From assembly GCA_023395595.1 (NCBI GenBank), contig JAEWYO010000050.1, forward strand, positions 1 to 60,111: 60,111 bases of DNA. Reading direction: 5' to 3'. The notes under the pieces are model-generated. The model did no database searches. It was given only the letters and a program-made list of their open reading frames with translations, and was not told the DNA's origin. The position numbers and the translations under genes are program-made. Source of the stretch: Bacillota bacterium (GTDB lineage Bacteria > Bacillota > Clostridia > Christensenellales > CAG-138). Numbering within the stretch: position 1 is the stretch's first letter; each line of letters starts with the position of its first letter. This document shows, piece after piece, positions 34,894 through 44,054 of this stretch.

Positions 34894-35442
34894 TTACGCG
34901 AACGTTGTCAGGTCTAAGTCCATCAGAATCTCGTCAAAATACGTTCCGCGGACGTTGATTCTGCCCTTGTGCCGCCCGACTTCGACAAAGCCGAAGCGTT
35001 TGTAGAGCGCGATTGCCCGTTCGTTTTCTGCGTGTACCTCCAACGAGAGTGTCCGCAGTACGCCGATGCTCCTAGCAAAATCGATCATCGCCTGCATGGC
35101 GATGCTGCCGATGCCAAGCCGCCAGTAATCACGCTTGATGGAGATCGCGACCCCGCCGACGTGCGCGATGCGGGGTCTGCCTGCCGCGCGGACATCGCAA
35201 ACCAATACGATTTCGCCATTGATCGTGCCGACGAACATCTTCGTGTTCGGCGCGGTGAGTGTGCTTGTGATCCAACCCTGCTCGCCTTCGAGCGTGAGCC
35301 CCTCGATCCCGTTTTCGTCCGCGAGGAGAAAATCCGTCTCGCCGCCGACGATCTTGAGATAGTCGATCATCTCCTGCGCATCGGCAAGGGTCGGATCGCG
35401 CAAAATCAGCGTGCGTCCGTCTTTTAGAATATGTTCACTCAT
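34894..35442 (-). CDS. GNAT-family N-acetyltransferase
   Basis: Predicted 182 residues. N-terminal DGRTLILRDPTLADAQEM is typical of RimJ/RimL-like acetyltransferases. The acetyl-CoA-binding motif A is DYWRLGIGSIAMQAMIDFA, and motif B follows as NERAIALYKRFGFVEVGR. The acceptor, a protein N-terminus or small amine, cannot be read. It sits 18 nt after metG and 25 nt before tatD, so it is cotranscribed with them and shares T-box control. Confidence 0.9.
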   Translation of the reverse strand: MSEHILKDGRTLILRDPTLADAQEMIDYLKIVGGETDFLLADENGIEGLTLEGEQGWITSTLTAPNTKMFVGTINGEIVLVCDVRAAGRPRIAHVGGVAISIKRDYWRLGIGSIAMQAMIDFARSIGVLRTLSLEVHAENERAIALYKRFGFVEVGRHKGRINVRGTYFDEILMDLDLTTFA

Positions 35443-35460
35443 CGCAACACTCCTTTGCGT

Positions 35461-37485
35461 TTATCGCACCTTTAAGCCGCTCTCCATCGCCGCCAGCGTG
35501 GTCAAAGCGGAGAGATTTGTGTCCTCCGCGTCGGATGCGCAGAGAATCATGCCGTGGCTCTCCACACCGCAGAGCGTGACGGGCTTAAGGTTTGCAACCA
35601 GCACAACCGTCTTGCCGACGAGATCGTCCGGCGTGTACCACTGCTTGATACCAGAGACGACGGTGCGCGTTTCCGCACCGACTTCCAGCGTGAGCTTAAG
35701 CAGTTTCTTGCTCTTCTTGATCTCTTCGCAGGCCACGACCTTGGCCAACCGCAGATCGACCTTTGCAAAGTCGTCATATTCAATTTCCGCCGGGGCTTCG
35801 TCTTCGCCATGTCCGTGCTTGGCGGGCGCAGCGGACGCGGCTTCTGTCGCCGGAGCGGGCGTTGCTTCCGCTGCAGGTGCGGTTGCAGGCGCGGCTGCCG
35901 CTTTTGTCTTCTCCGCTTCCGCCGCGAAATAGGCAAGCTCCGCTTCCGCGTCGATGCGCGGGAAGAGCGCTTCGCCTTTGTGTACCACCGAGCCGGGGAG
36001 GCTGCCGCCCCACGTGAGGGATTCAAACGCTGCCTGCGCGGGCGCGGTGCCGAGCTGGGCAAACATCTTCGCGGGCGTGCTGGTGAGATACGGCGTGAGC
36101 AGGATCGCGACGATGCGCAGGCTCTCGGCAAGGTTGTAGAGCACCGTCTTGAGCCGCTCCTGACCCGCCTCGCTCTTGGCAAGCGACCAGGGCGCGGTCA
36201 CGTCGATGTATTTGTTGCAGGCGCCCACAAGCTTCCAAATCTCCGCCAGCGCGTCGGGAATGTGCAACTCGGTCATCTGCGCGTCTACCTTGGCGGGCAA
36301 CTCGCTGGCGAGCGCAATTAGCGCCGCGTCTTCGTCCGCCACTGTGCCGGGCGAAGGCAGCACGCCGCCAAAGTATTTGTCGATCATCGCGACCGTGCGG
36401 CTGAGCAGGTTGCCAAGGTCGTTGGCAAGGTCGGTGTTGATGCGCGCGATCAATGCCTCGTTGGAGAAGGTGCCATCCGAACCGAACGGTACTTCGCGCA
36501 GAAGGAAATAGCGGATTGCGTCCACACCGTAGCGTGCGCAGAGCTGCACAGGATCGACCACATTGCCCTTACTTTTACTCATCTTGCCGCCGTCGAGCAC
36601 GAGCCAACCGTGGCCAAATACCTGCTTGGGCAGCGGTTCGCCGAGTGCCATGAGCATGATCGGCCAGATGATGGTATGGAAGCGCACGATCTCTTTGCCG
36701 ACGATGTGGACATCCGCCGGCCAGAACTTGCGATAGAGCGAATCGTCTTCGCTTCCCCACCCGAGCGCGGTAATGTAGTTGCTCAGCGCGTCCAACCAGA
36801 CGTAGACCACGTGTTTTCCGTCGAAATCGACTGGAATTCCCCACGTGAAGCTCGTGCGGCTTACGCACAGGTCTTCCAGACCCGGCAGAAGAAAGTTTTG
36901 CAGCATCTCGTTCGTGCGGCTGTTGGGCTGGATGAACGTCGGGTTGTCCTTGATATACTGGATCAGGCGATCGGCGTATTTCGAGAGCCGGAAGAAATAG
37001 CTTTCTTCCTCGACCAGCTCGACCGGGCCGCCGCAGTCGGGGCAAACGCCGCCCGACTCTTCAATCTGGCGATCGAGCCAGAAGCTCTCGCAGGGTGTGC
37101 AATAATGTCCGGTGTATTTTGATTTATAGATGTCGCCCTGATCATAGAGCTTCTTGAACATCTTCTGCACTGCTTTGACATGATACTCGTCCGTGGTGCG
37201 GATGAACTTGTCATAGGATATGTCCAGCAGCTTCCAGAGATCCTTGAACCCCGCGACGATGTGATCCACATATTCCTGCGGCGTTACACCCGCAGCCTTT
37301 GCTTTGCGCTCGATCTTCTGGCCGTGCTCGTCCGAGCCGGTGAGGAAGAAGGTCTCGTCCCCGCGCTGGCGGTGATAGCGTGCGATGGCGTCCGTCGCGA
37401 CGGTGCTGTAAGCGTGGCCGATGTGCAGGCTCGCGCTGGGATAATAGATCGGGGTTGTGATGTAAAACGTTTTTTTCTCTTCCAT
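35461..37485 (-). CDS. metG: Methionyl-tRNA synthetase
   Basis: Predicted 674 residues. HIGH motif LHIGHAYS near residue 20, zinc-site cysteines in CTPCESF and GVCPDCGG, and GGKMSKSKGNVVDP (KMSKS). A C-terminal tRNA-binding EMAP/CsaA-like domain (FAKVDLRLAKVVACE) is joined by an Ala/Pro/Thr-rich linker of about 45 residues. It charges tRNA-Met. The ATG at 37485 has GGAGG eight bases ahead. A degraded copy of this start lies 53 bp upstream, after a T-box leader. Confidence 0.96.
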   Translation of the reverse strand: MEEKKTFYITTPIYYPSASLHIGHAYSTVATDAIARYHRQRGDETFFLTGSDEHGQKIERKAKAAGVTPQEYVDHIVAGFKDLWKLLDISYDKFIRTTDEYHVKAVQKMFKKLYDQGDIYKSKYTGHYCTPCESFWLDRQIEESGGVCPDCGGPVELVEEESYFFRLSKYADRLIQYIKDNPTFIQPNSRTNEMLQNFLLPGLEDLCVSRTSFTWGIPVDFDGKHVVYVWLDALSNYITALGWGSEDDSLYRKFWPADVHIVGKEIVRFHTIIWPIMLMALGEPLPKQVFGHGWLVLDGGKMSKSKGNVVDPVQLCARYGVDAIRYFLLREVPFGSDGTFSNEALIARINTDLANDLGNLLSRTVAMIDKYFGGVLPSPGTVADEDAALIALASELPAKVDAQMTELHIPDALAEIWKLVGACNKYIDVTAPWSLAKSEAGQERLKTVLYNLAESLRIVAILLTPYLTSTPAKMFAQLGTAPAQAAFESLTWGGSLPGSVVHKGEALFPRIDAEAELAYFAAEAEKTKAAAAPATAPAAEATPAPATEAASAAPAKHGHGEDEAPAEIEYDDFAKVDLRLAKVVACEEIKKSKKLLKLTLEVGAETRTVVSGIKQWYTPDDLVGKTVVLVANLKPVTLCGVESHGMILCASDAEDTNLSALTTLAAMESGLKVR

Positions 37486-37560
37486 GCTGGTGCCCTCCAA
37501 AGTCAAAATCCAATAAAATCATGTTTTTTCTCTGCCATGGTGGTACCATCCAGAGTCAGA
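37485..37560 (-). repeat. Duplicated metG start region with a mini-ORF
   Basis: Around the ATG at 37538 (minus strand) the sequence repeats that around the true ATG at 37485: a TTGACTTTGGAGGGCACC-like upstream part, ATG, and GAGAAAAAA codons. Spacing is 53 bp. The copy encodes MAEKKHDFIGF and stops at 37503, 17 nt before the true start. Its ribosome site is weakened (GGATGG for GGAGGG). Confidence 0.88.
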
Positions 37561-37568
37561 ATCAGGGG

Positions 37569-37870
37569 AAAAATAAAAAAGCATGCCGCCCACATGTAAG
37601 GACGGCACGCAACAAATCGCGAACCGAAAAACCACCTTACTTCCCCAATCAGGAGGGGGCATAAGTTTCCGCTGTATCGGGCGGAGGACCGCCGCGGCTG
37701 AGGCAAATGAAGCGTTCACCGCGAGAAGCTCGGGAGCCATGTTCGCAAAGCGCGCGATTTCGGGCTTTCACCTGACCCCGAATCTCTCTTCAAACGCGTA
37801 ACGATGCTACTCTTTCCGTCGTCGCTTATATCGTTTGGATAGCGTATCACCATCAATGCGTTGTTGTCAA
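37569..37870 (-). promoter_or_regulatory. T-box leader of metG with promoter
   Basis: On the minus strand TTGACA (37870-37865), 18 nt, TACGCT (37846-37841) starts a leader. It contains GACGGAAAGAGTAG and AGAGA...GGTGAAAGCCC stem I features and a likely AUG specifier (37740-37738). The antiterminator bulge UGGU (37634-37631) lies beside GTAAGG, which can pair with CCTTAC inside the terminator (37610-37581), itself followed by TTTTTTATTTTT. UGGU matches tRNA-Met ending ACCA. Uncharged tRNA should permit read-through. Confidence 0.85.
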
Positions 37871-37931
37871 GAGCGCGGGATCGTGCTAATATAGGTTGGA
37901 TTTCGATCTTTCGTGGTTCGGTTTTCCGGGT

Positions 37932-37976
37932 CTCGATTTTCTAGAGTTCGATTTTCTAGATTTCAACTTTTTTAAG
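37932..37976 (+). repeat. Three degenerate 15-bp tandem repeats upstream of pth
   Basis: CTCGATTTTCTAGAG, TTCGATTTTCTAGAT and TTCAACTTTTTTAAG follow one another. The block ends in the pth ribosome site AAGGGG. Looser TTCG-rich relatives extend back to about 37897. Confidence 0.75.
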
Positions 37977-37984
37977 GGGTATCT

Positions 37985-38569
37985 ATGTTCGTCGTCGCAG
38001 GTCTTGGCAATCCAGGTCTACTCTACAAGCGCACGCGCCACAACGCGGGCTTTCAGGCGCTGGACGTGCTGGCGGACGAACTGGGTATCAAGGTCACCAA
38101 GCGCGGATTCTCGGGCGAATATGGCGAAGGCAATTACAAAGGCGAGCGCGTGGTGCTCGTGAAACCCACGACCTACATGAATCTCTCGGGTGACTGCATT
38201 CAGGCGCTGATGCATTTCTATAAATGCCCGGTAGAGAACCTTGTCGTGCTCTATGACGACATCGAACTGCCGGTCGGGTCGCTCCGCATCCGGGAAAAAG
38301 GCAGCGCAGGCACACACAATGGCATGCGTTCCATCATCGGGACACTCGGCAACGGAGATTTTCCACGCGTGCGCATCGGCGTTGGCGGCAACAAGGGCGA
38401 GGACCTGAAACAACACGTGCTGGGCAAGCCCGGTAAAGAGGATCAAGTCGCGCTTACGGAGGCGTTTCGGGACGCAGCCAGCGCTACCTTGCTGATCATA
38501 GAAGGTAAGATTCAGGACGCGCAGGCAAAATATAACAAACGGCACATCGGCGGGGCAAAGGCGGACTAA
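37985..38569 (+). CDS. pth: Peptidyl-tRNA hydrolase
   Basis: Predicted 194 residues. It frees tRNA from stalled peptidyl-tRNA. Visible: VVAGLGNPGLLYKRTRHNAGF with the catalytic His, KPTTYMNLSG, VLYDDIELPVGSLRIREKGSAGTHNGM in two parts, with conserved Asn and Asp residues. AAGGGG lies five to ten bases before the ATG. It precedes mfd by 42 nt, the standard Bacillota pth-mfd pair. Confidence 0.96.
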   Translation: MFVVAGLGNPGLLYKRTRHNAGFQALDVLADELGIKVTKRGFSGEYGEGNYKGERVVLVKPTTYMNLSGDCIQALMHFYKCPVENLVVLYDDIELPVGSLRIREKGSAGTHNGMRSIIGTLGNGDFPRVRIGVGGNKGEDLKQHVLGKPGKEDQVALTEAFRDAASATLLIIEGKIQDAQAKYNKRHIGGAKAD

Positions 38570-38611
38570 AACAACGCCTGCGTCCCGACTCACACGCGAA
38601 ACGGGGGACGC

Positions 38612-41600
38612 TTGACGCCAGGCATGGATTACAACCCAATATTGAAGGTACTCGATTCCGCGACGGATTACCAGCGCATGCGTTTGGCGCTGGAGGGGGG
38701 CAAAGGCCCGGTCGCGGCGTTTGGCGTTGCCGCAAACGCAAAGGCACACCTCTGCGCTTCGCTCGCGCGGACGCGGCAGGTGCTGTTTGTGACAGCGACG
38801 GATATTGCCGCCGCGCAGTTTCACGAGAGCGCGCGCCTTTTTGGTGTGCGCGCGGAGCTGTTTTTGCCGCGCGAAACGCCGCTGGTCTATGTCCACGCCG
38901 CCTCCGGCGAGAACCGCAGCGCGCGCATTGCGGCGCTGAGCACGCTGCTTTCCGGCGAACCCTGCGTGGTTGCGGCGAGCGCCGCCGCGCTGATGCAGGC
39001 GCTTGCGCCCAAAGGCGCGTTTGCGGGCAGCCAGCTCGCGCTCTCGGTCGGCGACACGCTCGATCCCAGATCGCTCATCGAGCGGCTGGTTTCGGCGGGT
39101 TACGAGCGGGTGGAGCTGGTTGAAGGGCGCGGGCAGTGCGCCGCGCGCGGAGACCTTGTGGACGTGTTTGCCCCGGGCGAGGAATACCCTGCCCGCATCG
39201 AGTTTTTTGGCGACGAGATCGACCAGATGCGCACATTTGACGCGGTATCCCAGCGCAGCGTGGAGCAGATTCAATCCATCGTAATCCGTCCCGCGCTGGA
39301 GACCCCGCAACCCAAGGAGCTCACGCAAAAAGCGCTCAAGCGTATCGCAGGCCGCGCAGGATTGAGCGATCAGGAAGATGCATGGAGCGAAGGCATCGCC
39401 AGCGTCGGCGGAGACGTACTCCTGCCGCTGCTGTATAAAAAAACAGAAACACTCTTGGACTATCTTCACGATGACGCGATTCTCATCGTAGACGAAGCAC
39501 TTCTCATCGACGAGGCGCTGCGCACCGAGCAATTGCGCTTTGCCGAGACTGTTAAGGCAATGCTGGAGCGCGACGAGGGCGTGCCGGAGCAGGGCGCGCT
39601 GGAACGCGGGGCAAACGAGACGCTGGAACGGCTGCACACGGGCAGAACCGCGCTGTTTTACGCGCTTTCACGCACACATCCGCAGTTATCCCCGCGTGAA
39701 ATTGTGAATTTGGAATCGCGCGGCGCGCCACAGTTCATGGGCGCGTTTGATGAGATTGCACGCGAGATCAAGCGCCTGAATCAGCAGGGCGAAAAGACGG
39801 TCATCTATGCGGGCGAGCAGACGGAAGAGCTGCTGCACAACCTCGCGGACTACGATGCCCACGCAACCGCATTGAGCGAGCTGCCGCACGAGCTGCCTGC
39901 CGGCAAAACGATCATCCTGCCGGGGCAACTGGCACGCGGGTTCTCCTATCCGCAATTCAAACTCAACATCTTTTGTGAATTCGAGATCACGGGACGCACC
40001 GAGCGTGCGGTGAAGAAGACCCGCGCGAAGAAGCATCTTTCGTTCTCCGAACTTTCGGTAGGGGACTATATCGTCCACGAGACGCACGGCATCGGACGCT
40101 TTGTCAAGGTCGAACCGCTGACGGTGCAGGGAAACACAAAAGACTACTTATTAATTGAATATCGTGGCGGAGATCGGCTCTATATCCCGACCGATCAGCT
40201 CGACCGCGTGCAAAAGTATGTTGGCGGCGGCGAGGAGGAGACGGGTCCGCAGCTGAGCAAACTCGGCGGAGCGGAATGGACCAACCGGGTCAACAAGGCA
40301 AAAAGCGCGGCAAAGAAGCTCGCCTTCGACCTTGCGGCACTCTATGCCGAGCGCGCGAGCGCGCAAGGTTTTGCGTTTTCCAAGGACACCGCCTGGCAAA
40401 GAACCTTTGAAGAGCGATTTCCCTATGAACTCACGCCCGATCAGAAGCAGAGCATGGACGAGATCAAGGCGGACATGGAACAAATTCGCCCGATGGACCG
40501 TCTGCTTTGCGGAGACGTTGGCTACGGCAAGACGGAACTTGCGCTGCGGGCGATATTTAAGGCGATTCAGGACGGCAAACAGGCGGCTTTATTGGTGCCG
40601 ACCACGATTCTGGCACAGCAGCACTATAACACCATGTGCTCGCGCTTTGCTGATTTTCCAGTGAAGGCGGCCTGTCTTTCGCGCTTCCAGACAGCAAAAG
40701 AACGCGAGGCGGTCAAGGAAGCCCTCGCAAAAGGACAGATCGATGTAGTCGTCGGTACCCACGCGTTGCTGGCAAAGGATGTAAAGTACAAGGCGCTTGG
40801 CTTGCTGGTCATCGACGAGGAACATCGCTTTGGCGTGAACCACAAAGAGCAGCTCAAGGCGATGAAGAAGACGGTCGATGTACTCACACTGACCGCGACG
40901 CCGATTCCGCGGACACTCAACCTCTCTATGACGGGGATTCGCGACATCAGCGTCATCGAGACTCCGCCGGAGGCGCGCTATCCCGTCCAGACCTATGTGA
41001 TGGAGCATTCCGACGCGCTGGTGAAGGATGCGCTCTCACGAGAGCTCGCGCGAAAAGGGCAGGCATACGTGGTGTCCAACCGTGTTATCAGCATGGAGCA
41101 GACCATGCGCAAGCTCGAATCCCTCGTGCCGGAGGCGCGGATTACCATCGCGCACGGGCAGATGGGCGAAACTCAGCTGGAAAACGCGATGCTGGACTTC
41201 CTCGAACAGCGTTACGACATTCTGCTTTGCTCGACCATCATCGAAAGCGGGCTTGACATCGGCAACGCGAACACGATGATCGTGCTGGAGGCGGACAAGA
41301 TGGGGCTGGCGCAGCTCTATCAGCTGCGCGGGCGCGTCGGGCGATCCAACCGCATCGGCTATGCGTATTTCACCGTGCAGTCCGGCCGCGTGATGAACGA
41401 GAAGGCGGCAAAGCGACTCATGGCGATTCGTGAATTCACGCAGTTTGGCGCGGGGTTCCAGCTTGCCATGCGGGATTTGGAGATTCGCGGCGCGGGTTCT
41501 CTTCTCGGCGCAGAGCAGCACGGGCACATCACGGATGTTGGCTATGAATACTATGTCAAACTCATCCGCAGAGCCGTGGACGAGCAGCAGGGGAAGAATC

Positions 41601-42076
41601 TTGAACCCGTCACAGAGACCAGCGTAGATATCCCAATTGACGCGCACATTCCGCACGACTATGTGCCAAGCGAACTCATGCGGCTCAAGGCATATCGCCG
41701 GATCGCGGAGATCGACGGTGCGGAGAGCATGATGGACGTGACGGAGGAGTTCATCGACCGCTATGGCGAGCCGCCGGAGAGCGTCACCAACCTCATGCGC
41801 ATTTCCGAGGTCAAGGCGTATGCGGCAAGAGCGTTTATCGAGAGCGTGACCGTTCGTGAAGGAGAGGCACGCCTGCGCTTTTCACAGAACGCACACCTCG
41901 ACGGCGGGAAACTCATCTCCGCTGTCTCCGGCTTTGAAGGCACGCGGCTCATCGCCAGCGACCCGCCTGCCATTGAAATACGGCAGAAAAACGCCAGTGC
42001 CGAGGCAATCACCGGCAAACTGCCACAATTCCTTTACACAATTGTTCGTTGCGTAGACAACGACGCGGGCATATAA
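38612..42076 (+). CDS. mfd: Transcription-repair coupling factor
   Basis: Predicted up to 1154 residues. Mfd pushes stalled RNA polymerase off damaged DNA and recruits UvrA. In order: UvrB-like N-terminus, RNA-polymerase-interacting domain around SVGDYIVHETHGIGRFVKVE, translocase with Walker A CGDVGYGKTE, DEEH box (VIDEEHRFG), TATPIPRTL, QLRGRVGRS, and a C-terminal TRCF domain. TTG 38612 has GGGGG four bases ahead, rather close; ATG 38624 is an alternative start. Length fits the family. Confidence 0.96.
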   Translation: MTPGMDYNPILKVLDSATDYQRMRLALEGGKGPVAAFGVAANAKAHLCASLARTRQVLFVTATDIAAAQFHESARLFGVRAELFLPRETPLVYVHAASGENRSARIAALSTLLSGEPCVVAASAAALMQALAPKGAFAGSQLALSVGDTLDPRSLIERLVSAGYERVELVEGRGQCAARGDLVDVFAPGEEYPARIEFFGDEIDQMRTFDAVSQRSVEQIQSIVIRPALETPQPKELTQKALKRIAGRAGLSDQEDAWSEGIASVGGDVLLPLLYKKTETLLDYLHDDAILIVDEALLIDEALRTEQLRFAETVKAMLERDEGVPEQGALERGANETLERLHTGRTALFYALSRTHPQLSPREIVNLESRGAPQFMGAFDEIAREIKRLNQQGEKTVIYAGEQTEELLHNLADYDAHATALSELPHELPAGKTIILPGQLARGFSYPQFKLNIFCEFEITGRTERAVKKTRAKKHLSFSELSVGDYIVHETHGIGRFVKVEPLTVQGNTKDYLLIEYRGGDRLYIPTDQLDRVQKYVGGGEEETGPQLSKLGGAEWTNRVNKAKSAAKKLAFDLAALYAERASAQGFAFSKDTAWQRTFEERFPYELTPDQKQSMDEIKADMEQIRPMDRLLCGDVGYGKTELALRAIFKAIQDGKQAALLVPTTILAQQHYNTMCSRFADFPVKAACLSRFQTAKEREAVKEALAKGQIDVVVGTHALLAKDVKYKALGLLVIDEEHRFGVNHKEQLKAMKKTVDVLTLTATPIPRTLNLSMTGIRDISVIETPPEARYPVQTYVMEHSDALVKDALSRELARKGQAYVVSNRVISMEQTMRKLESLVPEARITIAHGQMGETQLENAMLDFLEQRYDILLCSTIIESGLDIGNANTMIVLEADKMGLAQLYQLRGRVGRSNRIGYAYFTVQSGRVMNEKAAKRLMAIREFTQFGAGFQLAMRDLEIRGAGSLLGAEQHGHITDVGYEYYVKLIRRAVDEQQGKNLEPVTETSVDIPIDAHIPHDYVPSELMRLKAYRRIAEIDGAESMMDVTEEFIDRYGEPPESVTNLMRISEVKAYAARAFIESVTVREGEARLRFSQNAHLDGGKLISAVSGFEGTRLIASDPPAIEIRQKNASAEAITGKLPQFLYTIVRCVDNDAGI

Positions 42077-42077
42077 T
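42049..42077 (+). promoter_or_regulatory. Promoter of the PrsA-like gene
   Basis: TTGCGT (42049-42054), 17 nt and consensus TATAAT (42072-42077). The -10 covers the mfd stop codon. Confidence 0.7.
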
Positions 42078-42184
42078 GGTCAAAGTGGCGCAACAGAATC
42101 GCGTGACACCGTTTCTGATACCAACCACCATCCAATCATACCCAATGCGCAGAGGCGCTGAATAAAAAAGGGAGAAAATCAAGC

Positions 42185-43657
42185 ATGTTGAACAAAACCT
42201 GGAAAAAAGCGCTCTCCGCGCTGATCGCGCTCGCCCTGACGCTGTCGTTTGCGGCCTGCGGAAAAGGCGCAACCAACGCCAGCAACTCCAACGCAACGTC
42301 ATCCAACGCCACGTCCTCCAACGCGGCTGCCGATCCGGAGCGCGATGCCGTCGCCGTGAAAGTCGGAGACAAATACACCATCACGAAGGGCGAAATCGCC
42401 GATCAATACGAATACATGGTCTCCATGTACTCTGCCTATGGCATGAGCGCACCGAGCACGGACGAGGATATCGCCGCCATGCAGGACAACGTGGTTGCTT
42501 CCCTCGTGACGGAGAAGATCAAACTCTACGAAGCGGATCAACTCGGCATCACTCTGACCGACGAGCAGAAGGCAGAGGTTGAGAAGCAGGTTGACGAGCA
42601 GATGAAAACCTACACGGACAACTTCCGTGAACAGGCAAAGCAGGAAGGCGCAGCCGATGTGGAAGCGCGTGCTCTGGAAATCTTCCAGGAGCAGATCAAA
42701 GCAGCGGGCATGGATCTCGATGTGGACGGTTTCCGCAGCTTCATCTCCGAGCGTTATACCGAAGAAGCCATCAAGACCGCACTGAAAGCGGAAATCACCA
42801 AGGGCGTCACCGCGACGGATGAAGAGATTCAGACGTATTACGATGACCTGCTCAAGAGCCAGAAGGAAACCTACACCACCACGCCGGCAGACTTCGGCTA
42901 TGCGGCGGAAGATTTCCAGATGAACGGCGGAGACCCGATGCTCTATACGCCGGAAGGCTATGCGCGCGTGCGCTCCATCTCGATCTCGCCCGCGGGTGAG
43001 GTTTCCGCAGACTACACCGCACTCAAGGATGAGCTGACCGCGATCGAAACGAAATACGGTACAGCGGCGCTTACCGCGCTGGCGGACAAATATGCCGCGA
43101 AGAACGCAGCCGCAACCGACACGAGCATCAATATCACCACCGGCGAAATCGAAGGCGGCGCGGAGATGGTCAACGATTACATCACCAAGAAAGCCGCTGC
43201 GGACGCGCTGTTTGAAGAATACATCAAAGATGCGCGCGAAAAAGCAAACGAAGCGCTTGCCTCTCTGGAAGCGGGCACGAGCTTTGAAGATGTGCTCAAG
43301 AAATACGGCGAGGACACGATGTATACCCAGTATCCGTCGTTTGTAGACACAGGCTTGCTGATGTATGTCGGCGGAGCGGACACCACCTGGAACGAAGAAC
43401 TCGTCAAAGCGGTTGGCCTGCTCAAGAACGGCGAACACACGGGCGTGATCCTTGTGGACAACGTGTTCTATATCCTGCAGCTGGTCGGCAGCGAACCCGC
43501 GGGCGAGAAATCGCTGACGGATGCGCATGACGCCATCAAGGCCGCCGTGGTCACCAAGAACAGCGACGCGCTCTGGGGAACGCAGCTGGAAACCTGGCAG
43601 AACGACACGAAGATTGTGAAGTATTTTGAGGATGTGTATCGCAGCATCGGGAAATAA
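42185..43657 (+). CDS. PrsA/SurA-like peptidylprolyl isomerase lipoprotein
   Basis: Predicted 490 residues. Signal peptide with lipobox FAAC (Cys25), an Asn/Ser/Ala-rich tether, a SurA-N-type helical region (VAVKVGDKYTITKGEIADQY, IKLYEADQLGITLT) and a C-terminal parvulin-like region (ARVRSISIS, EALASLEAGTSFEDVLKKYG). It should help exported proteins fold outside the membrane. Position after mfd is standard in clostridia. AAAGGGAG precedes the ATG, and a strong terminator follows. Confidence 0.88.
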   Translation: MLNKTWKKALSALIALALTLSFAACGKGATNASNSNATSSNATSSNAAADPERDAVAVKVGDKYTITKGEIADQYEYMVSMYSAYGMSAPSTDEDIAAMQDNVVASLVTEKIKLYEADQLGITLTDEQKAEVEKQVDEQMKTYTDNFREQAKQEGAADVEARALEIFQEQIKAAGMDLDVDGFRSFISERYTEEAIKTALKAEITKGVTATDEEIQTYYDDLLKSQKETYTTTPADFGYAAEDFQMNGGDPMLYTPEGYARVRSISISPAGEVSADYTALKDELTAIETKYGTAALTALADKYAAKNAAATDTSINITTGEIEGGAEMVNDYITKKAAADALFEEYIKDAREKANEALASLEAGTSFEDVLKKYGEDTMYTQYPSFVDTGLLMYVGGADTTWNEELVKAVGLLKNGEHTGVILVDNVFYILQLVGSEPAGEKSLTDAHDAIKAAVVTKNSDALWGTQLETWQNDTKIVKYFEDVYRSIGK

Positions 43658-43670
43658 CCAATGCGGCGCA

Positions 43671-43702
43671 AGACGGACGGCAGCAATGCCGTCCGTCTTT
43701 TT
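43671..43702 (+). terminator. Intrinsic terminator
   Basis: AGACGGACGGC (43671-43681) pairs with GCCGTCCGTCT (43688-43698), followed by TTTTT. Confidence 0.93.
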
Positions 43703-43737
43703 GCGTGCAGCTGGTGGATCAAGCGGTATACTGAAGT

Positions 43738-43830
43738 GACTTGACATTCCGGCATCGCGGGCGGATTGCACTTCGGATATTGGAAAGACTTGACATTCCG
43801 GCATTGCGGGCGGATAATATCCGCCCCTAC
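43738..43830. repeat. 49-bp direct repeat ending in a GC-rich palindrome
   Basis: GACTTGACATTCCGGCATYG plus CGGGCGGAT occurs at 43738 and 43787. The second copy runs into GGGCGGATAATATCCGCCC (43807-43825), a palindrome followed by CTAC, a form I recall as a dispersed intergenic repeat in clostridial genomes. Both copies contain TTGACA. No gene is visible in 43703-43937. Confidence 0.75.
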
Positions 43831-43937
43831 AGGCAGTTTGAGCTGATCCTCGAACAAGCGTGTTGAAAGATTCATGTATGATGGATCACATCTGCATCTT
43901 ATTAGGACAGCAGTGAAAAGAATCACAGTAAATTTAC

Positions 43938-43966
43938 TTGTCTTTAGAAGTGGTATTTGCTATATT
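43938..43966 (+). promoter_or_regulatory. Promoter of the rubredoxin gene
   Basis: TTGTCT (43938-43943), 17 nt, TATATT (43961-43966), about 90 nt before the ATG. Confidence 0.65.
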
Positions 43967-44054
43967 GAAACCAGAACGAAACTGCCGAGGCGCATCCTAG
44001 CGTATGAAAACGGCCAGCTGGTTCAATTCATTCAAGCAGGAGGTAATGTGTAGT

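Noticed and set aside
37536..37552. Second T-box (GGTGGTACCA-like sequence next to metG)
   Set aside because: It lies after the true T-box terminator and is explained as the duplicated metG start region; no separate terminator follows.
37896..38162. Leader peptide or small protein overlapping pth
   Set aside because: The Asp/Phe-rich part is the translation of a low-complexity repeat from a TTG without a ribosome site, and the rest is an off-frame reading of pth.
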